Below, piece by piece: positions 21,391 through 34,463 of a DNA stretch of 64,000 nucleotides. The stretch's first letter is position 1. Each line of letters opens with the position of its first letter. The notes under the pieces were generated by a model. It was not told the DNA's origin. It made no database searches and saw only the letters and a program-made list of their open reading frames with translations. The stretch comes from Chaetorhynchus papuensis (Eukaryota > Chordata > Aves > Passeriformes > Rhipiduridae), in the NCBI GenBank assembly GCA_013396525.1, contig VWYX01000884.1:289785-353784 (forward strand), in the 5' to 3' direction. Position numbers and translations under genes: made by a program.

Positions 21391-24300
21391 ATATGATTGA
21401 CTATAGTGTCCTCTGTGTTGTCTTTACATCCAGTTGGTTCCAAGTGAAGGCTTGTGTCGTGAAAGTACAGGTATCATCTGTCAACCCGAAAAGAAGCCTG
21501 AGACCATGTGTACCTAACATCTTTTTCAGTCTTTCATCTCCCCTGCGCCTGTGCTGAAGGCTGTACTCTTTGGTAATGGCTAGATCTAGGCAGGAGCTGG
21601 ATTATTCCTCTTATGAGAAAACCCCAGGGTTCCCAAACCTGCTATTTGTTACTAAATTGACTAGAATAAAAGAAAAAATTCTTTTTCTGTGGAAAAAAAG
21701 GAGAAAGCAATCAAAAGGAAACAAAACTAAACCTGTTCTGATTTTGATGGCTGTCTTTAAAGTTTTGAATACATGAATTTTAAAAGCTTAGAAAAGTTTT
21801 ACAAATCCTTTTGTAAATGAAAGAGCATATGGTAAAAAAAAATAAAAGAGCAGATGCTACTTCTAAAGACAGTGTTTACATTCCAACTTTCTCTCAAAAC
21901 AAAGCTGCCTTCCCTTTTAAAGAACATTTCCCTAAGAAAAATCTCTTGCAAAGTAAGTGGTCGATGCCTGTTAGCTCATTTTCCCCACCTGTGTTTTGGT
22001 TTGCTTAGCTCCTCTAAAGCCTCCTGGGGTGCAACATCAGCTAGAAATCACCTTGCACATGGGCTATTACATGGCATACATGGACTTACTTTTCCAAGGG
22101 AGTTCCATGAAGCCATTGGTAGGGATTTTGTAGCTAGATTTTTTTGTAGCTGAAGGCTGCTGGCACAGGAGGCTGCAGGCTGTGGAAGTGCTGCACTTGT
22201 GGCACGGGCAGCAACAGCAGTCTTGGCATGGTCCTAAGTGGAGAAACAATGGAGACACAGTGTTGGCTTGCTTGGTAGAAACCAGAGAGGGAGTGGTTTT
22301 TAGTGAATGTTATTACTAAAAAGATCAGATATTTAGAGAAAAAGTAGTCTATGAAACTTATATTATTATCTTCTCCCAGAGAGTTAATGGAAGGAGAATG
22401 ACTGTGGCCACCTTATTTTGCTGTTGCTATTGTTTAATGCCATATCACCAGCAGCAGAAGACTCTGGTAAAATGCACCAGAAATGCATTAAATATTTTGT
22501 ATCCAGATAATGACCAATTTAAGTTACAATGACCTGGAAACTGCAAATATAGCTCACCAACAGAACGATGAACTATTTGATGAAAAGAAGATCTGTTGGC
22601 AGCACATAAAAAGTCCTCTCAAGTCTTGGACTTTGGGTGTGTAACTACAAATCATCAGCAGCATCCTTTTGGGGTGTCCTGTTGGTGACCAGTGCAGTGT
22701 CACCATGAGTCCTGTGTGATGCTGAGGTGTTCTGCTGCCTCAGGTGAAGTGAATTTTTGGCCCTGTCAGTACCCATCCAATCTGGCCTGAGCTACAATGC
22801 AGCAATTCTCTCACCTTCACACACCTGCCCTTGGCACAGGCCTGGCTCCACAAGCCAGGTAGGGTTACTTTGTGTAACTGATGAGTTAACTACTGGGGGG
22901 CACAGATCATGGCACAGGCTCCAGTTTGTTGGAAGAACTTGGATTCAGGGAGGAAAAGTGAGCTAAACAGGAAGCTTGGAAATTTTGTCCAGACATGGAA
23001 GTGGGGAAGAGGTTAAAGCGTCAAAATATCTGGACCGCTGATACAAGAGAAATTCCTGGAAGCCTGAACACCGCTGCTTTCTGCAACACTGTGAGTTATT
23101 TTTGCTGGCGATTTTGCTGTTAATGCCACTTGTGCTCAATTGATAATCAATTAATGTGAGCAAAACTGCAGTAGGGAAAAACAAAGTCATGAGTCTGTTT
23201 GCTCTCTTCACTCCCAACAAAAAAATAATGCAAGCCTTTAGTTTCTCCTCGATGATTTGAAAACCCAAACAGTGCATTTGTATATTCTTTATGTGTTTGT
23301 GTGTATAAAATTATAAAATTTGTATACAAGGTGGATGTTAATGAAATAGAATTTTAAGGATTCATGACTAATTTTGTAATTTTTTCCAAAATCTCTGTGG
23401 CTTTTATTATTTTCCTTTTGGATGTAGGAAGAAAGTTTTTAGGAATTAGAATCATCATCACAATCTGGGGAAATTTTCTTAATGTTCTTGCTGGCTCATG
23501 TTTCACAGCTCTGTTTTTTTGTGTATTTTTTTGGGCTTTTTTCAGAAGATTTGAAGTGAATACAACTGATACTAACTTCTGACTGGCAATGAATGAGTTC
23601 AGTGCAGCTTTTTTCTGTCATTAATTTTAGCCAGTGATATTTTTGCCAAGATCTCTCTTCACTGCTCTCTAAATTGCAATTACTCTCCCGGGAACAAATG
23701 TTGCCTATACAAATTCCCCTGTATGGTTTTGTGTAGACTTAATTTAACATATTGATCTCATCTCACTCGAGGCTAGAAGTAGAGCATCTCTCATGTTCTC
23801 ACATTTTAAAATTAGTTCTGCCAGATTCGCTGTGATTAATTTTTCAAGAGAATTTAACTTTCAGAAATAAGAGAACTATCAGAGGGTTTGCCTTAATGAA
23901 GCTGTTTCCATTCTGCTCTTCCATGACTGATAGGTTTTATCTTAACTAGTTAAACAAAAATGCTGTGATGAAAAAGGAACTTCGGAGAGAAATAATCTCT
24001 TAAGATATTCAGTGTACCAGAATTAGCTCTCTTCTCTAGGAGGCTGAACATGTGAGTATATACATATCATAACTTTTCAGAGGGTTTTTTGTCTTATTGC
24101 TGTGTTTTCCACAGAACACTTCAACTGCCATTTAATCGGCTTGATATACTTTCTTAGGAAGATTAATAGATTCACAAAGTTCCTAAGAGGATTTAGATAC
24201 ATTACTAATCACAGAGCTAGGAGACTGGCAGTAGTTAGTTTTAAAAAACCCAATTAAACAATTTGATGAGACCGCAGGCATAGTTCTGCAGAGTTCACTC

Positions 24301-24521
24301 TCTGGTGTGTGTGTGTGTGTATGAGGAGAGAAAGAAACTGTTTTCTGTCAAAATGTCTGTGAAGAGCAGCTTGCTGTGTGCATTGTACATGGGCTGCACC
24401 TAGGATGTCAAGTCCAAAGTCTGCCCCTCTGGTCTTTTCAATGGGATGGGGTACATATGGTGAGTGCTGCCAATCCAGGACCAGGGATGGGCAATTCACA
24501 GTAACAGCCCACAGCCAGTTA
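21391..24521. other. unique noncoding sequence up to the assembly gap
   Basis: AT-rich, with a (GT)8 microsatellite at 24305-24320. I recognise no repeat family or exon. Confidence 0.5.
24305..24320. repeat. (GT)8 microsatellite
   Basis: Eight perfect GT units are seen directly. It lies about 200 bases left of the assembly gap. Confidence 0.9.
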
Positions 24522-24547
24522 NNNNNNNNNNNNNNNNNNNNNNNNNN
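24522..24547. other. assembly gap of 26 N
   Basis: The run of N is seen directly. Its odd length suggests an estimated scaffold gap rather than a fixed-size placeholder. Any reading frame crossing it (for example on the minus strand at 24254-24678) is unreliable. Confidence 0.98.
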
Positions 24548-27500
24548 CAAGTAGAAAAGCTGTACAGTTTATTGTCAAAAAATGTCACTCCCTTGTGTTG
24601 GTTCCTTTGGTTGGACTGATGCATCCAGCCAGGCTGGATTGCAGCAGTAATGGACTCCTCTGCTGGCACCCACCTCAAAGGCAGACAGGCTCACAGGGAA
24701 GGAGAGAGAAGAAAGGGAGGTTTCAGGATTAGAGGTGGAGGCATTTCTAGAGCCAATGGCTTAAAAAGAAGTGGATTCTTCTATGGAAGGTGAAATATTT
24801 ATCAAACTGCAAAAAGCTTTTGCATTCACCTACTCTGATCTTCCAGCTACCATCAGCCCTGGACATTCCTTAATTCCCATTTTGAGTCAGTATATTATAG
24901 CTCAGTATTTTAAAAAAAACTTTTGAGTTACAGAGAAGCTACCAGAAAACCCGAGAGTCTACTCCAGTATCTGACAGCATGTAAAATTAAAACTTTTTAT
25001 AATTTTATTTTGTCTACCCTTGGGTTCCTGCCTGTTACATGGAATGTACCTCTGTACCTCTTGCTATTTACAATCAAATGGTTGATATTTACAGTCAAAT
25101 ATACATTAGAGATATGTAGTGAGATGGGACTTACTTGATAAAGATACAGAACTCTGGATATGGATATCTGTGTTTAAAGTATATTTCCCAGTTCTTTGGT
25201 TGTGTTAACCTCTATTAAGCTCTTCCACAATTGTGGGCATTAGAATTAGTCAGAGATCTCTAATACCCATTAAAAACACAGAGGTAAAATGCCATCTTTG
25301 ATACTGCCCCATACTCCTGTTGCTCACTGTGGGATTGTGCTTCTTTTTCAGCTGGTTTCATCAGGGATCCAGCTCAGCCAATCATCCCCAATCTCTTATC
25401 ACAGATGCTCTTTCCTGGAAGAGAGGCTTTCAGGCTATGAGTGTGGCAGGCCTGCTTTGTTTCTAGATGTTTGACTTCAAGGTTTTTTTTATCTTAATAT
25501 TTGTATCTTATTCTCTCTACTCTTGTGCCCTGTCCCCCCAGCTGCTCCCTTTCTCTGTTCTTCAGGTCACTTGCATACTTGTGTCAGTATCAGTTTTTTA
25601 CCTCCATTTCACTGCTAAAAATGCTGCAGAATTAATGTCTTCATGAACCTGTTAGAAGCCCACCTCCTCAGTTATGATATCTTGTTTATAGCACCTGTGC
25701 TTGTAATTTTCAATCTGGTGTTCAGTGTTGACTCTTTTTTCCTCCAATTTTTTTTTACTATATTAAAATGCCTTATATATACCTGAAGTTAATATATCAG
25801 TGCTATTAATTTAACAACCAAACCTGTAATATTACAAAAAGGTCATCAAATTTATTGGGCCAAATTGATTTTCCATAAATCTGTATTACTGGCATTACTT
25901 GTCTCATCTACTTTTACATCCTAATAACTGTCTCTCCTGCCAGGCTATCAGTTATACCGACTAGGATTGTTGCCCAACTGATGCAGTATTTATTTATTTT
26001 AACTTCTTCTGCTAAGTCTTGGCACAATATTAGGAGTCCTTCCAACCTTTTGAACTTCTCTAATATTCAATGAGCTATTGAAAACTGACATATTTGTCTG
26101 ATTTGTATAATTCCTTGACCAACACTTTTTGATATTTGGGTACATTTACTTCAGGTTTAGAGTTTTTAAAAAAATATTTAGACTTTGTTTAGATGTAACT
26201 ATTTATTATCCTTCTCAGTTACAGATGAAATAAAAAGCTTCTTACCAGCCTCTGGTTTAACTGTACCATCTGGCTTTTTTTTTTTTTTTTTTTTTCAAAT
26301 TGAAACTCAGCAAGGAGCTTTTGTACTCTAACTTCCCAGGTAAAAGATACAAAACTATTTTAAAACCAAGATAGAAAATGGAGATGTAAGTCAAACAAAG
26401 TTATCTGAAAAGAAGACATAAACAGAATATTTGTATAAACCTATAGAGGGATAATGAGTGTCCAAAAGTCCCGGACTTTCAAAGTCATCTAGTAGAAATC
26501 TGCTTGTATACCCTTAAAAAGATTTAAACATAGCCTCATATGTCAGAAAGAGCCTCATCAGGTTAGTGGAAATACAAAATATACCACTTGCTTATCAACA
26601 AATGTGGATTAAGGCAAAGAGATTCTTTTCATGTGTTCCCAATGAGAGAGGGAACAGTGCCAGCAGGAGGGAAGCGTGGAAGAGTTTGCACTTGAGTTTA
26701 GAAGCTTCAGTGTTTCCTGCCTGGAAGGGAAAGGACTCCTGGGGAACCTTCCCAGCACTGATGGGCAGGAATGAGAGGAGATTAGGAAATACTCCAACCT
26801 CGTGGCTGACTTCCCACTGAGGGGCAGGTGACACCAACAGCCAGGCTTGCAAAGGAAGGTGAATAATGGTATTGCACGTACCAGGAAACCCTCAGGGTGC
26901 ATTGCAGCCTGCAGTTCTTTGGATCAGCAGGGTAGGAACTGTGCTATTGCCATGTATCCATTGTGATAAATGCATAAAAATGAAATCATGCAGCCCCTGG
27001 AGGGGAATAATGTCACTCTGTAGGTATCTTTCCCAAGCCCTCAGATGCACTTCTTGCAGGTCAAGTGTACAGTTCAGAGGGATAAATATATGGTGAGGAA
27101 GAGAGAGAGAGGATCCTTTATGGCTTGTTGTCTTCCTCATATGGCACCTCATCTTCCTCACCTGGGCAACAAAACAGAGAACAGAGTAGTTTGGTGTTTC
27201 CTACCCAGGAACAGCATACTAGTGGAATAAATCTCTGCAGCCTAAGGTAAATTTGGTTTTGTAATAAAAATAGTTTTACAAAGAAATTCAGAAAACAGAA
27301 AATTAGACTCCTCCTGGAAACCAGCCCTTTCCTCCTCTTGCCCCAGATAATTTAAACATATTGACCAATTCCAACCTTGTCTGACAGAAAGATTTAAGGA
27401 ATTCGGCTCCTACTGACTTTGTCAAAAGAGTTGCTGTGAGGAGCCAACCCAGGTCTGATGGAAGCTGCAGCACATGCACAGTCCTTGCCAGCCATCAGAG

Positions 27501-28719
27501 AGTCCACACTTGTTTACCTTCAGGATGTGAAGCACAGTACATTGGGTTCCCGTGTGCCTCACAGAACTGCTGCCTCTTGCTTTGTCTGTTTATTCCACAT
27601 CCCATGCTTCTTAATCTAAAACATTAATGATGGAATAATTTCCTGTTTATTCCTTAATTTACATCATTAGCTGGACCTGAACACAAAACTGCACTGACCC
27701 TTTTTCATTAAAGAAGAAATTTTATTGAAAAATATTTCTGAAAAGATGTAGTTAAGTTTGTCTGTAAACATTTTTGGTGCTTGTTGATATTTATACTACA
27801 GCACTCTACCCTGAAATGCTCTTGGGGAGGTGGGGTGGTCACTCATCTTCTCCACTGATAACCTTTTTTGGGATGAAGTGTGGGAGGGTTGCTTTTACTG
27901 ATCGAAAGCTGGTCTACCATCTGCAAGATTTTAGAAAAGATGCTGTTACAAATGTGTTACAGTTTCTTTTTTAGTATTCATTAGCATCCCTGAAAAGGGA
28001 GTTCAGATCACACGTATCCCAGTCCCGAACGCCCTCATGAAGACAAGCTGACTTGTTCTCTAGGGCAAGTGCTTGTCTAGGTTTATTTCTTCAATTACAT
28101 TGAAACACTGATTTGTAATACATCATAATGGAGCAGTTATAGAAGTCCTGTGAGCAAACACAAGCCACCCTTTGTCCAGGTGTGTTGTTAAAAAGGACGG
28201 CAGGGTCACCTGGACACGTTTTTAGAGGCAGTGAATTGGTGTGAATTACCAATATCGCATGAACACCTCCTGCCTCCAGCTGTGGATGAGAGAGGAGGGA
28301 AGAGTGGGCTGCAGGAACCCTTCACATGGGCTGTGCCCCTCTCAGGGCTGAGCTCAGGCCTACTGCAATCCTGTACCTGCTGCAGACGCTGCCTCATTGG
28401 AACAGCATCGTCTTCGGCCACACCGCACTCGTTGCATCTCCACTGTCACTGAGGCTCGTATGCAAATGGCTGTTCGTTAGCAAGAGCACCATTAAAAGTA
28501 TTTTGTTACTCTCTGTGTAGCTTATTTAAGGGAAAGTGACATTTCTTTTTATTTTGATGTAACAGCTTCACTTACACCCTCAGGTACCTTACCCTCAATC
28601 TCCTAAAACTTCTGTGTATGCCTAATGTGTTCTTTCAAGGATAACTTTTTCAAAGTTAGAATTCAGTTTAGTTACCATCAAAGCAGTAAAATCCAGTATT
28701 TCAATGTTGCTGTTAAGAC
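24548..28719. other. unique noncoding sequence, no gene seen
   Basis: It contains a T21 run at 26275-26295. It is AT-rich from 25.5 to 26.6 kb and more balanced from 26.6 to 28.5 kb. Overlapping frames of 76-97 codons on both strands at 26.6-27.2 kb show no domain. I recognise no LINE or LTR. Confidence 0.5.
26275..26295. repeat. poly(T) run of 21
   Basis: This is the longest mononucleotide run in the window, seen directly. The flank that would precede a minus-strand poly(A) tail has no polyadenylation hexamer, so a microsatellite is the simpler reading. Confidence 0.92.
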
Positions 28720-28860
28720 TTTATTAAGCCATTAATTGTGCCAGTGCCAGCAGGGTATCCTTGCAGATTTAAAGAACAAAGGCAGTCATTTTGTAATACG
28801 CACATTCCAGGACATTTAAATTATTGACCAGGTACGTAAATAATTGATGGCTCACAAAAG
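28720..28860. promoter_or_regulatory. AT-rich motif-bearing block, candidate conserved element
   Basis: A short AT-rich block contains AACAAAGG at 28775-28782, a SOX-type site, and several TAAT and AATTATTGA-like homeodomain cores. It lies directly left of a small CpG cluster. That it is conserved is an inference only. Confidence 0.18.
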
Positions 28861-29700
28861 TATCGCTGTAAGAGCCCTGGAAAGCATTGCATTCATTTTC
28901 TGGGGAGATGGTGGGGTCAGGACTTGTGTAGTGAATAATGATTCATTCTTTCCTTCCCCACTCGAGTGCCATTATCCCGCTCAGCTGCGTGAACAGCACG
29001 TTTGGGCTCCCGCCGAGGAGCGACGCTTGACGCATGCACTGGGTACGAGGAACACCGTGTAAAGGTGCCTCTTAGTGACAAACACGTGAGTCTGTTTTCA
29101 TTTCTGTCCTGTCCCCAAGATAAAGTGGCCTTGCAAATGAGGAAGCTCTGTGAATTTCTCAAAGTACAAGCTGACAAAAAGAAAACAACTGTGTCCGTTA
29201 CGGAAAACTGACCCCTACATGTCATCCTCTTGCTGCCTCCGCTTTGTGTCGTGCCTCCTGCAGCCCCAACATCTCTGTCCTGGCACAGCCATCACAGGTA
29301 GGACTCCTGCAGTGCCATGGCTGCTCGGGATGGCACAGAGATATCAGGTCTGGGGGAAAGGTGTGGGAACCTACCCCGTATACAGCCTCTGTGGAGCACG
29401 GGAACTGAGGTGGTTTTGGCTGTGGATTACAGACAACAATGCAGCCACATTTGGAGACCTCTAATGCCAGGCTGTCCCTATCAAGGAATGCCAAACCACT
29501 GGTGGCACGAAGCAAGCAGTGGTCCCTAGGCAGTGCCCTACACAGGCAGGCTGAATTCCCATGCCCCCACTATGTCCTTGGCACAGGCTTGCCAGGGGTG
29601 TGTTTGGGTCTCCTTTGGAGCCAGGTGAGGGAAGAACACGGCTATGAGCCAGCTGGTGCCCAGGGTGGTGCCCCCTGAGGTCCCCTTGCCCCTAAGGTGG
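28861..29700. other. small CpG cluster and GC-richer unique sequence
   Basis: About ten CpGs fall within roughly 110 bases at 28976-29090, including a perfect CACGTG E-box at 29083-29088. This is far above the local background but too short for a standard CpG island. The following 600 bases are balanced in composition, with 70-104 codon frames on both strands and no recognisable domain. Confidence 0.4.
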
Positions 29701-32329
29701 TGCAGGAAGCAGTGTCAATGAGCTGTGGATCCACAGGACCACACGTGAGCAAAACCCATACTGCACAATTTAGAAACATGGAAGTATTTGTGAAGTTGAC
29801 CAGAAAGATGTAATATCCAAAAGGATATAGGTCACTTGAGAGGCAAAAGTCCTCGGTGCAGTCTCTTGAGTGGGAAATTTATCCCCTTTCCTAATAGCTC
29901 ATGCTGCTGTGGATGCTGTTGAAGCTGTGCCCACACAAATACTGAAATATTTTTTAAAGTCAGTTCAAGTCATCAGTCACTCAGCTGATGTTTTCCCTTA
30001 CCCAGCTTTTGCCAGCTTGCTGACCCTTTTCTTCATATACCAAAACAGAAGAAGGGGGGCATGGAAACATGAGAAGTGATGGGCGCCCTAGAAGCAGAGA
30101 TGCAAGAACACGATGAAAGGTGACCTGAGCTCACTCTGGGCAGTGGGGTGCTCCAGAAAAGGGTGAGAAGACCAAGGAAAGGCCAGTGGGAAGCCCAGAA
30201 GAGAGAACACCAAATGAGGTTAGAAACCCTTATTCAGGAGGAAGATACAGTGTGTCCTTCCTTGCCAAATGAGAAACAGGAACAATTTAAAAGTCAGGAA
30301 CAGTGTTGAAAGGTGAATTGTAAAGAAAGAGCCTGAACCTTGTGGAAGGAGACAGTCCCTGAGGGCACCTGCCGCTGCAGCAGTCTGAGACAGTGCTCTC
30401 CCAAGGCAATGGAGCCTCAGCATTCACCTTCCTCATGGATAGATGCTCTCAGCACTAGTTGTTACCCTCTTAAATCTCTCCAGACTGGCCTCCCCTTTGG
30501 CCTTCAAGTGCAGCACTCTAAAAGGGACTTAATAGAGTGCTGGAAAGAATGAAATTATGTCTCCTCCTGTCTCTCACAAGTGGCCACCCTCTCAGTGTGC
30601 CCCAGGCTTATACAGCTTCATGGTACTCATACATAAGAAAGTTTGGACACATTTTACAGCCCAGGTCTGTTGTCAATCCTTGTTTTATACTTGATTTCTC
30701 TCCTTCTGCAGTGTAGCATTAGCACTTGTCCTTGCTGAATTTCTTCACAGTGATTTCATACCCTCCCTCCAAGCTATTATTGATCACTTTTAGCTCTAAC
30801 CCTGCCCTTCAAGGCGTTTGCGATTTACAGTTTGTTGTTATCCACTCCGTGAACCATCATTTAGTTGTTGATAAAAACACTGAGTGAGAGAGAGCTGACA
30901 GTCTCTCTCCCCATCTGACAGTGACTCACCAATAGCCCCTGTGCTAAAAGCAGGTTTTTTGCCCATACCTAAGGCTGGTTACAGCTAGACCATGTTGCTA
31001 AAACTTGTTTATGAGGATGTCATGTGAGATGATTTTAAGTTGAGTATATAGCTTCCCCCTCAGCCACCAGGCTGGTTACCTTGTCAGAAAAGGACACTAG
31101 ATTCATCTGGTGTAAGTTTTTGACAAAACAGAACTATTTGGGTTGTTTCCTTGATCCCTTTGTCATCTTGTGGGTACACATGGACTGACTGCTCCCTTGT
31201 TTTCCTGGGGTACTGGTCAGTCTATTCTGGCATTTTCCATGTCCTTCTTTGTATCAAATTTGCCTTCTGTAGATCTCTCTTCTACGTGGTATTGAAAATA
31301 ACTGGTAGTGATTTGAGGTTTTGTTGGCATGGTATATTGTAATGAAATAAGTTCATGTAAAACCACCCACGTGGGGAAAGGCTGGGTGATGTCTCAGACA
31401 GAGCCTTGTAGAGTTTCAAAAACTGACAGATCTTCCTCAGTTCTGGGAAGGTCAGTGATTGCTCAGAGTAAATAACCCAGCTCTAGATGAGAAATAACCT
31501 CAGGGATGTGAGAAATGGGGAGGGGAGAATTAGGCTTTGTAATGACAGCAGTGTTTCTGACAAGCTGACAGTAGCATGGTATATAGCAAAGCTTACAAAA
31601 AGCTGCTGCTGTGAGAAGGTGAGTCTTTCTGGTAGCCTTTCTTTTTGCTGACTGCTGCTTGCAGGCACAAAATGACAAGTATGACACAAGCCTCCCCTTC
31701 CAGAGATGTTTTCAATACGGAAGACCTGAGTTGCTCTGCTCTTTAGGGGGTTACTTTCTAAATCCTGTTTATAGATGATATCCAGAAATTCATCAAAGTC
31801 AGGGAAATCGATGGCATTTGTGTTCCCTCTGGGCCTCTGATTTCCCCTAGACCTAGGGATTCACCTGGGGCAGATATGACTGCAAGAGTATCAGGAGCAA
31901 AGATAACAATATACTTAAAATATTTAAACAGACTGAGATAATAAATTTGAAGTCAGAGAGCTCTCCTATGCTTTTGAAGATCTATTCTTAATTTGAAGTA
32001 CTCTAATGTATAAACCCTACGTATTATAAGACAATCAGAAAATAGGTGTAATTTAATGTGTCTACCTGAACATCATCACCTTGCTAAGCCTAAGCTTGTC
32101 ATCCTAAGCTTTATTTACATCAGTGGAGAGAAACAGGCCTCTTGAGAAGGTAATTCACCAGACCCACTTAATTTACATCACTTTGTGAGTCATTCTCTTG
32201 AGGTATCTCTAGCTATCTGTTGCATATACGTGGAGATTAGGACGATGTGGATAACTTCAAGATGTCCATGTTAGAAAAAACAACTGTTCATCAAGCATGT
32301 CTGAACTTGCTTTAAGAAACAGTAAGAGT
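29701..32329. other. unique noncoding sequence, no gene seen
   Basis: Ordinary sequence with no repeat family, long microsatellite or CpG cluster. Frames are at most 74 codons and look like chance. Confidence 0.5.
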
Positions 32330-32725
32330 TTTGGGGCTATTTCAGTCTCTGATTTAAAAAAAAATACATTTCCAACAGTAATAGCAGAACCAATGAAATC
32401 AATTTAATATGTTTTAGCTGCAGACTGTTGGGCCCAGGAGAATTCAGGAATATTCAAATTTCATTTTTCTGAAAGGCAAACTAATTACTATTGTAAATTT
32501 TAATGTTATAAAGCTTCGAGCAAATACAAAAGCATTCAAAGATCAGTCATTTATGCTTTGCATTCAGTACAGAAGTAGCTGAACATTTGTTTTCCGGATC
32601 TTTTATGCCTACTTTATTGTCATATGTTGTTTGACATTCAGGAAATAACACAATGTTTTAATCAACAATGTAAGATTGCATTAAAACTTGATGGCCCATG
32701 GCTTAATGGCAAAACTGAGTAATTA
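32330..32725. promoter_or_regulatory. AT-rich block, candidate conserved noncoding element
   Basis: An AT-rich, repeat-free block with many homeodomain cores (TAATTA at 32720-32725, ACTAATTACT near 32480) and a TTCAAAG TCF/LEF-like word near 32538. It abuts the candidate exon at 32804-33002. The regulatory reading rests on composition and motif words only. Confidence 0.18.
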
Positions 32726-32803
32726 AAGCTGTGGCGTAAGTAATAGTTGGAGGCAAGTTCTGGTAAGATTTCTCCTGCAAACAAGGAAACTTCCAGGACT
32801 TAC

Positions 32804-33002
32804 CCACCCACATTCATGCACACAGAGGTGGAGGAGCCATTTGCATTTCTTTCCTCTGTCCTGGTGTGTGCAGTGAGCCCACCAGACCTTCAAATTGTCA
32901 TGAATGATGTGGTACAGCACTCTTTCCAAGAAGCAGCCCATGCTGATGGCAGTGAGACTGTTACCGAGCTGGCCAGACATGCCATCCTTTGGACTGGTAG
33001 TC
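32804..33002 (-). other. candidate 199-base exon with strong splice sites
   Basis: On the minus strand a good acceptor (a pyrimidine-rich stretch ending TTACAG at 33008-33003) is followed 199 bases later by a donor matching G/GTAAGT exactly (32803-32798). The interval is GC-richer than the AT-rich block beside it. It lies wholly within the longest minus-strand open frame here (33238-32723, 171 codons), so it is open in one phase. The encoded segment has no domain I know. Its codons give W, C and H at unusual frequency, so a noncoding-RNA or untranslated exon is as likely as a coding one. A chance pairing of splice-like words cannot be excluded. Confidence 0.2.
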
Positions 33003-34037
33003 CTGTAATTGGGATAAAGAAGCAAGGATACCCTTATTGCTAAATATTGAAGATGCTTCTGGTGCATGCCAAGGAGGCAAACTGCTCTGATCACCCCCAC
33101 ATAGGTATCATGTGTCTCTGATGAGTTAACAGAAGGATTTCCAATACAACCAAGAAGAAAATCCATACTGAAGCAACCTGGCATGAGATAGGTCTCCTGT
33201 TGTGTCCTGGAGCCCTCTTCCTCCTCTCTCACTGTCACAAGTCAGCGAATACGTCAGGTGTGAAAGATGCCTTAATCTTCAGCTTTGCTGTCACGTCCCA
33301 TATAAACCATGGTTTAAAACTTGGGTCTAGAATGTCTGGTTTGTAACATCTTCCACTGTGTGTGTAATAAAGTAAAAGCCATTTCTGGTGTTTTGGAGAA
33401 CATTACCTTCCCAGAAATGTTTGTCATCCTCACACTTTCACCACGCAGGTCTCTCGGGTTCGCCCACTGTACATAGCAGTTAGGAAAGGGAGTGTCACGG
33501 GAAGGAAGAGGGTCACTCCATTTTCCATCTTCTGGCTCTGTTTCTCATAATGCCATCATCTCACAAGTGTGGAGGGGTTTGAAAACAAGACCTTTGAAGC
33601 CAACACCCGTGTGGCAATGTCCTTCGAAGGAGTCAAGGAGTGAGATGACATAAACATACCTCTCTGAGGACAGTGAGTCACAGAGCTCTGAAATTTGGCT
33701 GGATCTTGGGAAGACCTGAGAGGAGTGAGGCTACATCAGAGATGTGCTAGACAACACCTCACACATCTCTGGGGCTGCATTTCAACCAGCAAATTGAACA
33801 CAGTGCTTAGAGGTCTTCCTTTGTGAAATGTAATATTACTTACTAGAAAAGATCTCTGCATGATGTTCCTAATCCCTCTATAGAATTGAATGTCCATTAA
33901 TTTTGCATCAGAAAAATGGCTTTTTAAAATCTTAAAGGTAAGACATACTTAAGGTTTGTAGCACAGTGGCCATAGCATCCTGCAAGTTCTTTTCCTATTC
34001 CACAGGGCATTTGTTTGAAGCTGTTCACTCATTTTAC
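33003..34037. other. unique noncoding sequence, no gene seen
   Basis: Balanced to AT-rich sequence. The left 240 bases continue the open minus-strand frame of the candidate exon. I recognise nothing else. Confidence 0.45.
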
Positions 34038-34039
34038 AG

Positions 34040-34463
34040 AAACACAGAATCACAGAATAGTTAGGGTTGGGAGTGACATCTGGAGACCATGTAGTCCATG
34101 GCAGGGTCACCTAGAGCAGGTGACACAGGAACACATCCAGGTGGACTCTGGAATATCTCCAGAGAGGGAGAATCCACCACCTCCCTGGGCAGCCTGTTCC
34201 AGTGCTCTGCCACTCTCAAGGTAAAGAAGTTCTTTCTCATGTTGAGGTGGAACTCCTTGCGTTCCTTGTCCTGTCACTGGGCACCACCAAAAAGAATCTG
34301 GTACCATCCTCTTGACACCTGCCTTGGAGATATTTATCTGCATTAATGGGATTCCTGCTCAGTCTTCTCTTCTCCAGACTAAACAGGCCCAGCTCCCACA
34401 GTATCTCCTGATAAGAGAGATGCTCCAGACCCCTCATCATCTCTGCGGCCCCCTGCTGGACAA
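34040..34463 (-). mobile_element. CR1 LINE, 3' fragment with octamer tail
   Basis: A 5'-truncated CR1 on the minus strand. The left edge carries two tandem copies of CACAGAAT (34043-34050 and 34051-34058), the reverse complement of the CR1 3'-terminal octamer ATTCTGTG. The body follows the avian CR1 ORF2 C-terminus and 3' end. It includes the complement of the GAGAAGAGAAGACTGAG block near 34370 and the segment facing GTTCCAGTGCTCTGCCACTCTCAAGG, here split between 34196 and 34221. The match fades near 34463. A minus-strand frame of 78 codons covers part of the ORF2 relic. Catalytic domains are absent, so the copy cannot move on its own. Confidence 0.95.

Noticed and set aside
24254..24678. Minus-strand frames crossing the N gap
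   Set aside because: The frames include unknown bases, so their continuity is an artefact.
26275..26295. T21 run as a retrocopy tail
   Set aside because: No polyadenylation hexamer or transcript-like body precedes it on the minus strand.
32723..33238. Whole 171-codon minus-strand frame as a single gene
   Set aside because: No domain or family resemblance. Only the splice-bounded core at 32804-33002 is kept as a weak exon candidate.
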